A program made the translations under genes and the position numbers. This document shows positions 21,691-32,170 of a stretch of 64,000 nucleotides of DNA, one piece after another (positions within the stretch are counted from its first letter, which is position 1; each line of letters begins with the position of its first letter). The notes under the pieces are model-generated. The model ran no database searches. It was not told the origin of the DNA and was given only the letters and a program-made list of their open reading frames with translations. Source of the DNA: Molossus alvarezi (taxonomy: Eukaryota; Chordata; Mammalia; Chiroptera; Molossidae); NCBI GenBank assembly GCA_037176705.1, contig CM073905.1:32644986-32708985 (forward strand), given 5' to 3'.

Positions 21691-22574
21691 GTGATCATTT
21701 TTCATTCTCAGGGAATAAGATGCTACGGTGATAGAGAACAAGTACTTGTTGAACTTTCCCAAGAGACAAGACATCCCTCGAGGTGCTGTTTGTGGTGAAG
21801 AGGGTAGGGATGGACAGAGGAAAGTGAGGAGAGTTTAGATCACTCTCCAATCATAACGACGTGGGCACACAGCCTCTGGTAGCTTTGATGGCGCCCCCAA
21901 AGCCTGGCCATGTCAACGGTGAAGGGTGTGTTATTTGAGCCTCTTCTCCCAATGTCCTTCCACCCCGGACAGATGTCACCCAGGCGGTGACAGATACAAG
22001 ATTCTCTCTCGTGTCAGACCAGGGAAGAGGACTTGAGAGAGACGAGCAAGGGGTGAAATGAGGGAAACAAGGAGACGGGCAGACCCACTGGTGGAAGAAG
22101 AGTTTGAAGGAAAGAGAACGAAGAGATGAGGAGGGAATGGGGGAGCACGGAGGGGAAGAGGGAGGCAGAGGAAACCGGAGGTGGGTAGCGGGGGTGGGAT
22201 GGGGAACCAGCGCATCTGCTCCCATTGAGAAGGCGCTAGAGGACTTCAAGCGGGAGAGTGGTATGATTCCGTTCATACTGTAAGAAGATCTCTGTCTTCT
22301 ACAGAGAAGGAAGCAGAGGCTGGCAAAGTGAGAACATCAAAGGAGCTCTTGCTCGTGTCTGGAGAGAAAGATGGTGGGTTAGCCTTGGGGGCAGCAGGTC
22401 AAGAGAGAAGAAAGGGCAGAATGCAGAAAGCGTGAGAAAGTCCGTCCTTGAACAGCAGTGGGCCAGGGGGTCAAGATTAAGATCGGGCCTGTGCCCATGT
22501 TTCTGGATCCAGGAACCTGGGGTTTACTGGGATGGGAAACTCAAGAAACAAAGCAAGACTCATCAGGGGTAAAC
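21691..22574. other. Unique sequence with a purine-rich tract
   Basis: Nothing recognised except a purine-rich strand at 22080-22190 (repeated GAAGAAG, GGAGGGAATGGGGG and GGAAGAGGGAGG motifs). The long minus-strand frame there (21851-22276) mirrors that composition. Confidence 0.4.
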
Positions 22575-22587
22575 GAAATCCCAGGAA

Positions 22588-22798
22588 GAGTCCAGCCAGT
22601 GTGGCTCGGTGGTTGAGCATCGTCCCATGACCAAGAGGCCAGCGCTTTGATTCCCGGACAGGGCACATGCCCAGGTTGTGGGCCCGATCCCCAGTGAGGG
22701 GCATGCAGGAGGCGGCCAATCGATGTTCTCTCTCATCCATGTTTCCATCTCTCTCTCCCTCTCCCTTCCTCTCTCTCTAAAATCAATACAGGAAAAAA
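22588..22798 (+). mobile_element. VES SINE (GTGTGGCTCGG type)
   Basis: Full copy with B box-like CTTTGATTCCCGG, GGGCACATGCCCAGG, GGCATGCAGGAGGCGG and a CTCTCTAAAATCAATA end. Exact 13-bp target duplication GAAATCCCAGGAA at 22575-22587 and 22799-22811. Confidence 0.96.
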
Positions 22799-22859
22799 GA
22801 AATCCCAGGAACAGCCTTGGAAGAAGAAGACAAGAGGAGAAGGAGAAAGACCCCAAGCT

Positions 22860-23040
22860 GTTGGACACTAGAAGGGACACCATCTCATTAAACCCTCCCA
22901 ACAACCCGATGCGATCAGCATTACACCCCCATTTTACAGATGCTTGAATAAAGCAGACAGCAGCGAGGTCAGCAGTTTGTCCAAGGGAGCACATTTGTGA
23001 ATCCAAACATCTCCCTAGCTCCAAAGCCTGTGACCTGTTT
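22860..23040 (-). mobile_element. MIR SINE
   Basis: Antisense: AACCCTCCCAACAACCCGATG, CCCCCATTTTACAGATGCTTG, GTCAGCAGTTTGTCCAAGG, ending near CTCCAAAGCCTGTG. Nearly full core. Confidence 0.8.
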
Positions 23041-23594
23041 CCTCCATCAGAAACGCACGGGCTGAAAGATATATGCATCTCATGCCTTCAGCCTGGGGTG
23101 CCACATGTGGGAAGGAGGGAGGCCGTGATCTGGTTGTGGATGTAAATGAATCCCAGGTCTCTCTGGACACCAGATGGTAGACACCTGGTCTCTAGTTCTA
23201 AGCCCAGGTCTTGCCAACAGGTGGGACTTCCAAAAATAGGACCTGGAAGGATCCCCTCTTTTATCACGCCAGGAAGAGGAAAAGGAGTCTGTTTTCAGGC
23301 TGCCATGTACTGCACGACCCGGTTGATATTTGGGAAAATCAACCCTTCTGGAAGGAAATGAGGCAGGGCAGCCAAGTTCCTAGGATTGTCTCCCTCTCAC
23401 CCCAGGGGAGAGCCAGCCCAGGGAGAGACAGGCTCCTGCTGCAGGCAAAGCTCACTTCTGGGGCCCCTGTGAGAGGCTGACAGGAGCCGCCCCTGAAGGA
23501 GGCAGAAGGGGGGAGAAAACCCAAGGTACCAGGATAACAACAGCTCCCCTCCATGGCTCCTTTCATCTGGAGGTCTCAGAGCCGTTGACCACCA
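23041..23594. other. Unique sequence, no recognised feature
   Basis: Nothing recognised. Confidence 0.4.
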
Positions 23595-23740
23595 CCCAGT
23601 TAATTCTCTGAACACCCACTACACCACCAGCCCCCAGAGAAAATGTCATCATCATTCTTTTATGAGCAAGGAACTAAGAGGTTAGCTGGCTGGCTCAAAG
23701 CCACAGAACAGTTGTAAGGCGGAGGCCAATCTGGGATGAG
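23595..23740 (-). mobile_element. MIR SINE
   Basis: Antisense: ATCATTCTTTTATGAGCAAGG, AACTAAGAGGTTAGC, GGCTCAAAGCCACAGAAC. Confidence 0.65.
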
Positions 23741-23807
23741 TGCCTTCCTCTGATCTGAAGGCACTGAAGAGAGAAGATTCATCTGTAGAAGGGGCACTGA
23801 TGACCTC

Positions 23808-24052
23808 TCTTAGTCATTCATTCATCTACCCATCCATTCATTCATTCTTCCATTCATCCATCCATCCCTCCCTCCCTACCCCTATCCATCCATCTATCCA
23901 TTGTTCCTTCCTCCCATCTCTTTATTCATCCATCCACCCCCATTCACTCATTCATTTATTTGGCAAGCACCAGTTGACACTCTGCTATGTGTCTGGCCCT
24001 GGGCAAAGTGCTGGGATTAAAACCATGACCCAGACAAAGTCCCTGCTACCAT
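23808..24052 (-). mobile_element. L2 LINE 3' end with expanded CATT tail
   Basis: An antisense L2 end (TTGGCAAGCACCAGTTGACAC, GTGTCTGGCCCTGGGCAAAG, CAAAGTCCCTGCTACC) preceded by its tail, which has grown into 140 bp of ATTC/ATCC/CTCC tetramers (23813-23960). Confidence 0.8.
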
Positions 24053-24079
24053 CTAGTGATTCTCCAAAAACACTTTTTC

Positions 24080-24240
24080 CCATTACTACAGGACTTGGCA
24101 ATTTACAGACATATTAGCTCTTATAGATTCTGAGGAATGGGGGTTTTTATTCCTATTTCATAGCTGAAGAGACTAAGACTCAAGCAGGCTGGGTCACATC
24201 GTAAAGATCAGGACCCAGCGTGCCTGGAGCCCTCCTGCAC
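24080..24240 (-). mobile_element. MIR SINE
   Basis: Antisense: ATTCCTATTTCATAGCTGAAG, AGACTAAGACTCAAGCAGG, GGGTCACATCGTAAAGATCAG. Confidence 0.65.
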
Positions 24241-24679
24241 CCCAGAACACCTGTCTGCACTGACCTCCCAGTTCCAGAGGAGAGCACGGTGGGATTCGGT
24301 GAACCCTAGTTATACCAGAACAACAGCCAGTCTTATGAAAATGATCAGGGCATTTGGACATGTGTGTTGAACTCTCGGGGAAGGCTGGAGGAGAGATGAA
24401 ATCATTGGCTGAGCTGGCCGGTAGTTTTGTTTTTAATTTGGTTTCCTCTCTGATATGATCCCGGGATGGTCTCTGCTTCTACAGGTGCCGGCCACCTTTC
24501 CTAGGAGGACTGGTTTCCTTTGCGGCCAGGAGAGAACACCAAGATGGTACATGTGGCTTCCTGGCCACCCCAGCACTGTGTGCCATCTAATGCAGAGAAG
24601 GCATCCCTCGGTGAAACTCTAGCTGTCCGGCAAGCCATGCATCCAAAGACGGCCATGTTGGACTTCCCTGCCAGAATGT
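24241..24679. other. Unique sequence, no recognised feature
   Basis: Nothing recognised. Confidence 0.4.
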
Positions 24680-24805
24680 GACCAACTCCTTGGGGATGGA
24701 GCCTTGCGTGTCTTGTTTAGGCAAACTTTGGGTCTAAAACAGTACCTGACACACAGTAGGGCACTCTACCAATAATTGTCGAATGAATTAATCAATGAAA
24801 ATGAA
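24680..24805 (+). mobile_element. L2 LINE 3' end
   Basis: Sense L2: CAGTACCTGACACACAGTAGG, then CAATAATTGTCGAATGAATTAATC, the usual L2 terminus (part shown). Confidence 0.75.
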
Positions 24806-25420
24806 GTCATGCAGGCCAAGTCCAAATTCTCTAGCGGGAGAGGAATGAATCTACATGTCAATGTCTCCGTTGATTGAAGTGAGACTAGTGTAAGAACTAG
24901 TGTGCATACGATGACCGGTCAGCCCACCCCCCTCCCTTGAGAGATGTTAAGCAATAAGGGGCTTGGTGCATGGGAGATAAAAGTAAGGATGTGCAGGCTG
25001 GGTGAAGTCAGTGGCTCCCGTCAAGTCCTTCCACCCTGGAGAGAACACTCTCCGCGGACCAGAATGCCTCTGCCAGTTGGTTTGCCCCTCTTCTGGACAT
25101 GCGCAGACACCATCCATTCATTCCTCCATCAAGCATTGATACGTTCTTGCTCTAAGGCCACTTTCTCTAAGTTCCACAGTCTTCTCTCAAATACTTTTGT
25201 TAAACCAGGGTTCTCTTCCTACTTGCACATAGGTGTGCAGAGGGTATAGAACTATGGGCTGGAGAGAAACATCCCAAGTAAGTCCTCATGGAGCTTAAAA
25301 ACACATTGATGGAGCAATTAAAGTATACGCCTTTCTGTAGGACTGCAATGGTTCGTGATATCAGGATGAATTTCAAAGATAATCAGCTCCTGAGAAATTA
25401 GTGTCACTACTAAGTCATGT
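24806..25420. other. Unique sequence, no recognised feature
   Basis: Nothing firm. A CATCCATTCATTCCTCC patch at 25110-25126 is a small tetramer run. Confidence 0.4.
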
Positions 25421-25435
25421 CATAAAAGTTCACAT

Positions 25436-25692
25436 TGCCCTGGCCAATTTGACTCAGCGGTTAAAGCGTCGGCCTGCGGTCCGGAGAGACCCGGGTTCGG
25501 TTCCCGCTAAGGGCACGTACCTCGGTTGCAGTTTGTCCCCGGCCCTGGTTGGTCGTGCAGGTGGCAGCCACTCGATGTGTCCCTTTCACATCGATGTTTC
25601 TCTCTCTCTCTCTCCCTCCTGCTCTATCTGAACAAAGAATGAAAAAGTGTCCTCGGGTGAAGATAAAAAAAAATAAAATAAAAAATAAATAA
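25436..25692 (+). mobile_element. VES SINE (GGTTTGGCTCAG type)
   Basis: Full copy. Head GCCCTGGCCAATTTGACTCAG, B box GGTTCGGTTCCC, ACATCGATGTTTCTC, GTCCTCGGGTGAAG and an A/AAAT tail. Exact 14-bp target duplication ATAAAAGTTCACAT at 25422-25435 and 25693-25706. Confidence 0.96.
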
Positions 25693-25706
25693 ATAAAAGT
25701 TCACAT

Positions 25707-26116
25707 CAACGGTCCTAAACATGTACCCCTGAAAGCTGTGGTCACTCATCTCTGGTGTGCCTTTCACCCCAAAACCCATCATCTGAGTCCAAGGAACAAA
25801 ACATCAAACAAACCCCAACTGGGAGACATTCTACAAAACACCTGAGCCATGCTCCCCGAAAGGTCAAAGGTCATCTGTCAAGGTCATCCAAAGACTAGGC
25901 AAGGCTGGGAAACTGTCACAGCCGAGAAAAGGCTCAAGTGACATGACAGCCACACGTAATGTGGCATCCTGGGTGGAATTCCAAGAAAGAAAAAGAATGT
26001 TAGGTAAAAACACAGTTTGAATAAGATATGAATCAGATCATACAACAACATACAAAGATTAGTTCATTCATTGCAACAAAGGTATCACACTAACATGAGA
26101 TGTTAATAACAAGGGA
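25707..26116. other. Unique sequence, no recognised feature
   Basis: Nothing recognised. Confidence 0.4.
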
Positions 26117-26360
26117 GCCCCGGCCACTGCGGCTCAGTTGGTTGAAGTGTCATCCCGAACACCAAAAGGCCGTGGGTTTGATGCCCTGTCATTGGCACAT
26201 CCCCAAGTTGTGGGTTCGATCCCTGGTTGGGCGAGTATGGGAGGCAACCGTTCCATGTTTCTCTCTCACATCGATATTTCCCTCTCTCCCCCACCCTTCC
26301 TCTTCCTCTAAAAAGCAATAAAAATATATCCTCAGGTGAGGATTTTAAAAAAAAAAAAGG
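26117..26360 (+). mobile_element. VES SINE, diverged
   Basis: Older-looking VES: CCCCGGCCACTGCGGCTCAG head, GGTTCGATCCCTGG, CTCACATCGATATTTCC, ATCCTCAGGTGAGG and an A tail. No clear target duplication. Followed at once by a G-rich run (GGGGGGGTGGGGGG) that could form a G-quadruplex. Confidence 0.88.
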
Positions 26361-26604
26361 GGGGGTGGGGGGAGTTTCTGAGAAATGCATTGCTGGCTAC
26401 ATGGGACACCACCATCGTACATGCACTCCGTCAGTGACGGGAACATCCTTGTCAGGCAGCGAGAACTGGGAGGGGGCGGGGCTCACTGTAAGCCCCTAAA
26501 GACCAGTGAATGACCCCGTCCCAATCTTGGACACGATGCTTGTCATGCGGGCAAAGGGCCTAAATCAATGCTGCTTGTTGCTGAAATGCAGGATGGGCGT
26601 CCCG

Positions 26605-26960
26605 CTCTCTGTTAAACCTTCATTGATTCATCTGTTGAAAGACACTTGGATCATTCCCGTGCCCTGTCCACCCTGAATATCGCTGCAATGAACACGGGGT
26701 GCTGATATTTTTTGCAAATAAATGTGTTCACGTTTTTCAGGTACGCAGAAGAGGTGTTGCTGGGTCCTATGGTAACTCTATTCTTAATTTTTTGAGGAGT
26801 TTCCACACTGTTTTCCACAGTGGCTGCACCCGTTCACATTCCCACCGGCAGTGAATGAGGGTCTCATAGACACGTACACGTGAAGCCCATAAAATCTTAT
26901 CAGCCAATGTCACCCCAATACATTCCATTTTAGAAAATAAATGAATAAAAGAAAACCTCT
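26605..26960. mobile_element. L1 with 5' inversion (twin-primed)
   Basis: Two joined pieces in opposite orientation. 26605-26868 is antisense ORF2 C-terminal sequence (TTCATCTGTTGAAAGACACTT, TTTTTTGAGGAGTTTCCACAC, GTGGCTGCACCCGTTCACAT); the minus-strand translation carries the ORF2-like LWKTVWKLLKKLRIELP. 26880-26960 is a sense L1 3' end (ATAAAATCTTATCAGCC, AATGTCACCCCAATACATTCC) with an A-rich tail. Confidence 0.75.
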
Positions 26961-28190
26961 CATGACAAAAGCCCAAATGTGGAGCTGGGTACCACTGGAG
27001 ACAGGACACTTTGCAGTGACACGATGAGGCATTCTCATTTCCAAAGCAAGAAAACGATGCTGGGAGGTTCTGCCTCTTTGTTTCCTCCCTTGGGAAAAGC
27101 GAGGTGGAAAGAACGACAGAACGTCTAATTACGAACGAACACGCGTTCAAAAACCAACCCCGCACGCAACGCCACAATCGTACATCAGCCTGTGGACCAA
27201 GACGAACGAGCAAGGTGTCCCAATGAAAACGTTTCTGTCTTCAGGGCGTTAGGATTACGGGGAAGGGGGGAACCATTTTTCTCGCTTATTCCGAAATGTT
27301 TGGGTATTTTCTAAATATTGTCACACCATCGTTCCAACCGAAAGAAGAGGAAAAGTTTAGACATACTCTGGCCAACCCGAAGCTACCCCGGAGATGAATT
27401 AGCAGCAAGGGGGTCATTTCCCAGCTTGTCTTAATTCTGCTGCATTCCTCTGTACCCCAAGGAGGTTGTTCATCATTACCTGGTTACAGAACTGAATAGG
27501 TGTGAAACCCAAGCTGATAGCAATACATCACTCCCTATTGAACTTCAAAGCGGAGACCAAACTGCCTATAAAAATAGTTTTCATGCCGGGCCTTAATCTC
27601 TTTCATACATTTTTTGCCTCCTTTTTTTTTTTTTTTGGTAAGCTTTCCCATTCCTTGGGTCAGTACAAGGTGATGGTCGTGCATAGCACACCCGCCCCTC
27701 CAAAGCCAGAGTTCCCAAAGTGCTCACCTTTGTTCATCCTGAGGCCGGGCCTGAACTGCATCCGGTCATTGCATCAGCTCTGATGAACAAGGTCCCAATG
27801 AATAAAAACACACCCTGACGAAGACTGCACAGGGTCTTCTCGCCACAGCCGCAAGTATTCATCAACTACCTACTATGGGCAAATTATTCGGCTGTGTTAG
27901 AATGAATCGCTCCAGTTCCCATGCCGTACACCCTTTACGTTGTGCAACGAAGAATCCAGAAAGAGCCTGGTATGGTTAGAGCCTTAATTGGAGAAGTCTC
28001 TTTGAGTCAAAAAAAAAAAACACAAAAACATCTTTTCTGGGGCCTGAGGGGCCCATTTGCTATCCATTTCTTGACATTACTAATTTTTATTTTTTAACAA
28101 GAATCAATTACAGAACACAAGCTTCTGAAACTCAAGAAACATTTTTATCGAAAGAGAAAGTCAAGATTGCCACATGCCAACGTAGAGACT
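26961..28190. other. Unique sequence, no recognised feature
   Basis: About 1.2 kb with T run at 27618-27636 and A run at 28010-28021. A possible short antisense L2 remnant (TATTCATCAACTACCTACTATG) at 27856-27877. No gene recognised. Confidence 0.4.
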
Positions 28191-28194
28191 AGTC

Positions 28195-28432
28195 GTAAGG
28201 AATAGTAATAACAATGACACAGTGTCCAGTGCTTACAGTGTGCCAGGGACCCCCCACCCCCAGCAGTCTTCAGTAATTGATTTAATCCTATGACAACTTT
28301 TTGAGAAAGATAAACTATCTTCTTTTTACAATTAAGGAAACTGAGGCCCAGAGAGGCTAACCAACTTGCCCAAGGACACACAGCTATTAAATAGACGAGT
28401 TGGAATTCAAACCCATGCAACCTGGTTATTAT
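28195..28432 (-). mobile_element. MIR SINE, near full length
   Basis: Antisense MIR: CAGTGCTTACAGTGTGCCAGG, ATTTAATCCTATGACAAC, TACAATTAAGGAAACTGAGGC, CAGAGAGGCTAACCAACTTG, CAAGGACACACAGCTATTAA, TCAAACCCATGCAACCTGG. One of the best preserved MIRs in the window. Confidence 0.88.
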
Positions 28433-28499
28433 CTAACAATTCTTTTTCATTTCCAATTATCACTGATTTTGCTACTGCCAGCATCATGATTATTGGTAC

Positions 28500-29050
28500 G
28501 GTTGCCCCCAAGAAGGAATATGCTTGTCAAAAGGAACTCCTTGTGGTTAACTGGGCCCAAATTCCTAATAATTGTAGCAGCCACTGTTTACAGGACCTCT
28601 CACGCATGCTGCATTTCAGGATAAAACCACAGACGGGGCTGCCAAGCCTCCTGTACTGCATTCCCGCTAACTGAGCCCATCCTTATAAACAAGAGCCTGG
28701 AATCATATTGCAACCAATGGACTGAGACCCGCCCCATCCCACCAGAACTGCATAGCCATATCCTCATTTGCATGTTTACTGACCAATCAGAGCAGCTCCA
28801 TAATGACCTCAGAACACATGATTTCACCCAATCAGGACAGTGCTCTTTGGCCCAATCAGACTGTGCAAGTTTGGATTCCTCATCTGCATGAAAATGGACC
28901 AATCAGGGACCAGGGCAGGGGCTTTATATGAGTGGGCCTCCTCCCCATCACAGAGAGTGCACTTTCGTTTCCTTGCAGATTATTCACCCGAGTAAGTCTC
29001 TCCTTTTACCCCATACGGGGGACTCCTGTTGGCACTGGATTGGTGTCAGT
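28500..29050 (+). mobile_element. Candidate solo LTR (ERV1-like), family unknown
   Basis: Reads like an LTR U3-R-U5. Five CCAAT boxes at 28714, 28783, 28828, 28852 and 28899, four within CCAATCA(G) context; an octamer-like ATTTGCAT at about 28767; a TATA-like TTTATATG at 28923. A module CTCATYTGCATG...GACCAATCAG occurs twice, 116 bp apart (28763 and 28879), typical of duplicated U3 enhancers. No internal retroviral genes flank it and no clear target duplication was found, so edges are soft. A cellular promoter is the alternative. Confidence 0.5.
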
Positions 29051-29129
29051 GACCTTTGGTGGACAGTAATTTATTTCTGTAGCTTGCCTGATGTTTTTGC
29101 ACACTTCTTCTATCCCGGGTGTAACAGAG

Positions 29130-29250
29130 ATGGATGGAGCAGCAATCCCATCTTCATTTCACGGATGAGAAGAATGACACCCAGACAGGTTAAATGAAGT
29201 TGAATTCATAACGTAGACGCTGATGTTCACCACCCCTAATCCATCTCAGC
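29130..29250 (-). mobile_element. MIR SINE fragment
   Basis: Antisense: CATCTTCATTTCACGGATGAG, GACACCCAGACAGGTTAAATG. Confidence 0.6.
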
Positions 29251-30160
29251 ATCACGAGACTTGGGCATGGGATCCATCTTATAATTAAGTTATAAAAAAA
29301 TAAATCTCCATTTTCCTGGTTGGATGTGTAAAAAAAGAAGTGGGGGGGCACTAAATAAATTTCCCTGCCTTCAGACTAAGAAGAGGATGCTTTCCCCCCG
29401 GGGCACCCGTTTCTAGACCAGACTCAAAATGGCAGCGAAGCAGCCAGCTCCCCCTTTAGCTGGTCCGTTACGAAGGGGTCAGGAAAGAGGGGGCTGGGAA
29501 GGAGGGCTGGGAGACAGCCTTTATGCAGTGAGTAATTACGGTGTGGAGTGGGCAACTCCCCCAGGAAGCAGGGAAAGTTGTAACCCTGAGCATATTTGAG
29601 GAAAAGGGAGACAGGCACTTATAGGAAATAAATGATGTGTTCTTGGGGCGCGAGACAGGCTCATCGGAATTACCAAGACCTCTGCTTTCTGCCGACGCGG
29701 CTTTTAAACAGTGGGCAGGGTCTGGAACCGAACTGCTGGGTAAGAGACAGGTGGGTGCGGATGTGCCTGTGTCTGAGGCAATGCCACCCTCTTGGAAGCA
29801 TAGCATGGGCAGGTTTGTGCCCCCGACACCCAGTAGGGCATAAAATTCAATTCTCAACCGGCTCTGCCTGTCTGGCCAGTGACCCTGTCCAGGGATTTTC
29901 ACAGTGATGCGAAGCTGCTGCTGGTTCCCCTTGTGCATCATTTCTCTTGAGTTTCTTCACCTTTTTTCCGCTGTAACCTCACCCCCGCCACCCCTCCCCC
30001 TCCACCTCCACCAGCAATGGTCCCTCTCCTTTGGGTGTCTGGCCAAGTCTCGTTTGCTCGAGGAGTCTCTGAGTTGTCGCAGTCTCTAGAAAAAGTCTTC
30101 TACTCTTTCCCTGAGCAAAGGGTACTTTCTCTTCTGTCCCCTCCCACCCCAGCACCTTAT
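29251..30160. other. Unique sequence, no recognised feature
   Basis: Open frames on both strands (up to 157 codons at 29468-29941 minus) show no recognised protein. A G-run lies at 29340-29348. Confidence 0.4.
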
Positions 30161-30164
30161 CACA

Positions 30165-30250
30165 CCCCTAATTTAGAGTATTTGTGTCATCAAAGTGCAT
30201 CTGTTCCTTTGCCTGTCTCCCCCGTTGGACCGAAAAGTCAGAGGGCAGCA
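30165..30250 (+). mobile_element. L2 LINE fragment
   Basis: TTTGCCTGTCTCCCCCGTTGG..GTCAGAGGGCAGCAAC matches the sense L2 3' region. Confidence 0.5.
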
Positions 30251-30284
30251 ACTAAGCATCACGCAATGACGAAAACCATCTTCG

Positions 30285-30450
30285 GTCGGATGACCCCGGT
30301 GAACTCAAGCAAGTTCCTCGACTTCTCTCAGCCTTGATTGCCTCATCCGTAAAATGGGGATAATAATAGAGCTTACCTGACATAATTGGTGCTCAAATCA
30401 AATTCGCTCATGCATTGTAGCCAAGCCGTTAGCACAAGGCCTCGCTGGGA
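30285..30450 (+). mobile_element. MIR SINE
   Basis: Sense: AACTCAAGCAAGTTCCTCGAC, TTCTCTCAGCCTTGATTGCC, TCATCCGTAAAATGGGGATA, then GTTAGCACAAGGC near the 3' side. Confidence 0.75.
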
Positions 30451-30621
30451 TCATTCCCAGCTCATCTCTAACTCCCGTGTCTGGCACTATGATCGGCCCT
30501 AGAAAATACTTGACAAACAGTAAATAACACTTACTACTTAAATAACGACTGATACCCAATCGAAATTAAATAAAATGTGACTACTTAAAAATACTAAGGG
30601 CAATCGTGTTCAGCATTTCTT

Positions 30622-30873
30622 TTTTTTTTTTTTTTTATCCTCACCCGAGAACACCTTTCCATTTTTTGTACAGATAGAGTGGGAGGGAGAGAGAGGAAGA
30701 GAGAGAGAGAGAAACATCGACATGAAGGGACACATCGAGTGGCTGCCACCCGCACGACCAACCAGGGCCGGGGACAAACTGCAACCGAAGTACGTGCCCT
30801 TAGCGGGAACCGAACCCGGGTCTCTCCGGACCGCAGGCCGACGCTCTAACCGCTGAGCCAAACCGGCCAGGGC
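30622..30873 (-). mobile_element. VES SINE, antisense
   Basis: Intact copy: T tail, CCTCACCCGAGAACACC, GAGAGAGAGAAACATCGAC, B-box complement GGAACCGAACCCGG, head CCGCTGAGCCAAACCGGCC. Exact 11-bp target duplication CAGCATTTCTT at 30611-30621 and 30874-30884. Confidence 0.96.
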
Positions 30874-30884
30874 CAGCATTTCTT

Positions 30885-31674
30885 CTAGCAGGAGATCTAG
30901 ACGACACGAAAACTTATGAAAAAAAATGGTGGAGAGAGCTGCGTTAACAGCGTCAACTCTGGATCCTGATCACTTGGGTTCGATGCTTGGTTCTGCCGTC
31001 GCCTAGTTGAATCCCATAAAGCCTCCTCTTTCCTTGTCGCTCCCGATGCGCTGCGATTGAATAACCACCTGTGAAATTCCTTATTTAACGCACAACACGT
31101 CAGACTGCAAGCTCCCGGTGAAGGCGAAGGCCGACCCGTCTTCCTCCCCAACGCACCCTCAGCATCCAACCCCCCTCGCCACACCGCAGGCCCTCAGCAC
31201 ATATTAGCTGAATTAATTCAGTGATCACTTGATGGAGCTCCCAGCTGTGGGTTTCCAGGCTCCCACCCCAACCATCTGACCAGAATTAAGAACATGAACT
31301 TGATCCCAGGTGGAGCTCTCCAGACAGCCAAACACGTAGGCAAAGAGCGCACAGAGCCAAGACTTTGCTCCCTGGTGTCGCTCCGGGGTCCCACGAGCCG
31401 CACGTGGGTCGCACATGGAGCCCCATTGACGTCACTGGGCGTTTCACGGGTGGAAGAAATGAGGAGGCAGCAGAAGGAAGCATGAGGGGCCCGGGGGGTG
31501 CCGACGGGTGCTGGTCACCGGCTGCCCTTCCGAGCACAGGGAGGGTCGGGCACTTGTCCTTGGGGGCTTGAGTGGGTTCTCTCGCAGAGCCTGGCCCCTG
31601 CTTCCCATCCTGCCTGGCCTCCTGGGCGCTGGCCCCGGCCCCCCACTTCCCTCCCACCGGTCCCCAGACAAAAA
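30885..31674. other. Unique sequence, no recognised feature
   Basis: GC-rich on the right side; nothing recognised. Confidence 0.4.
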
Positions 31675-32170
31675 CAAAAGACCCATTACGAAGTTATTAG
31701 CTTCGTCTCGCATATCCTGCAGAGTGAAGCCACTGCCAACCCCACTTCGACTTAAAATGTTTAACAGATTTGCCCACATCTAATTTCTGTCACTGTGTTT
31801 ACAGTACAGGGAACCCGGGGAAGAGAGCCGGGGGGGGAAGTCTTAGGGTTGGGGTTGCGGGGGACAGCGGAGGGGGCAAAAGAGAAACGCCAAACTCCTT
31901 CAAAGGGCGACATTCCTCCTGGCGGTGAGCAAACACTTCCTCTTTCCCCAGCCACCCTGTAATCACCCTCCGCACACCAGAGGACTGTTTACATCCAACA
32001 CCATTACCGGCAGAGGAGACAGGCGAAATTAAGGCCTCTGGTCTCTGTTCTCTGTGGCCCTATTACCTTTTCCCTCCCCTTTCGCCCCTTTCATCAGACG
32101 CCTCCACTCTGTGAAGGGGTGAAAGCCTTTAATGGGATTTTGAAGATCTTAAAAGCCAGGCGGTTTGTTT
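31675..32170. other. Candidate conserved noncoding block
   Basis: About 500 bp of repeat-free sequence with AT-rich cores: GTTATTAGCTTCGTC, GTGTTTACAGTACAGG, GACTGTTTACATCCAAC, GAAATTAAGGCCTCTGG and CCTTTAATGGGATTTTG. Two forkhead-like TGTTTAC cores. Whether it is conserved needs alignment. Confidence 0.3.

Noticed and set aside
26767..27213. 148-codon minus-strand frame with ORF2-like C-terminus
   Set aside because: Only the C-terminal part is L1 ORF2 remnant; the N-terminal part is unrelated flank. It is a chance fusion across an inverted L1.
29050..29075. TTTGGTGG sequence after the LTR candidate as a retroviral primer-binding site
   Set aside because: It does not lie directly behind a clear CA end, and no internal retroviral sequence follows.
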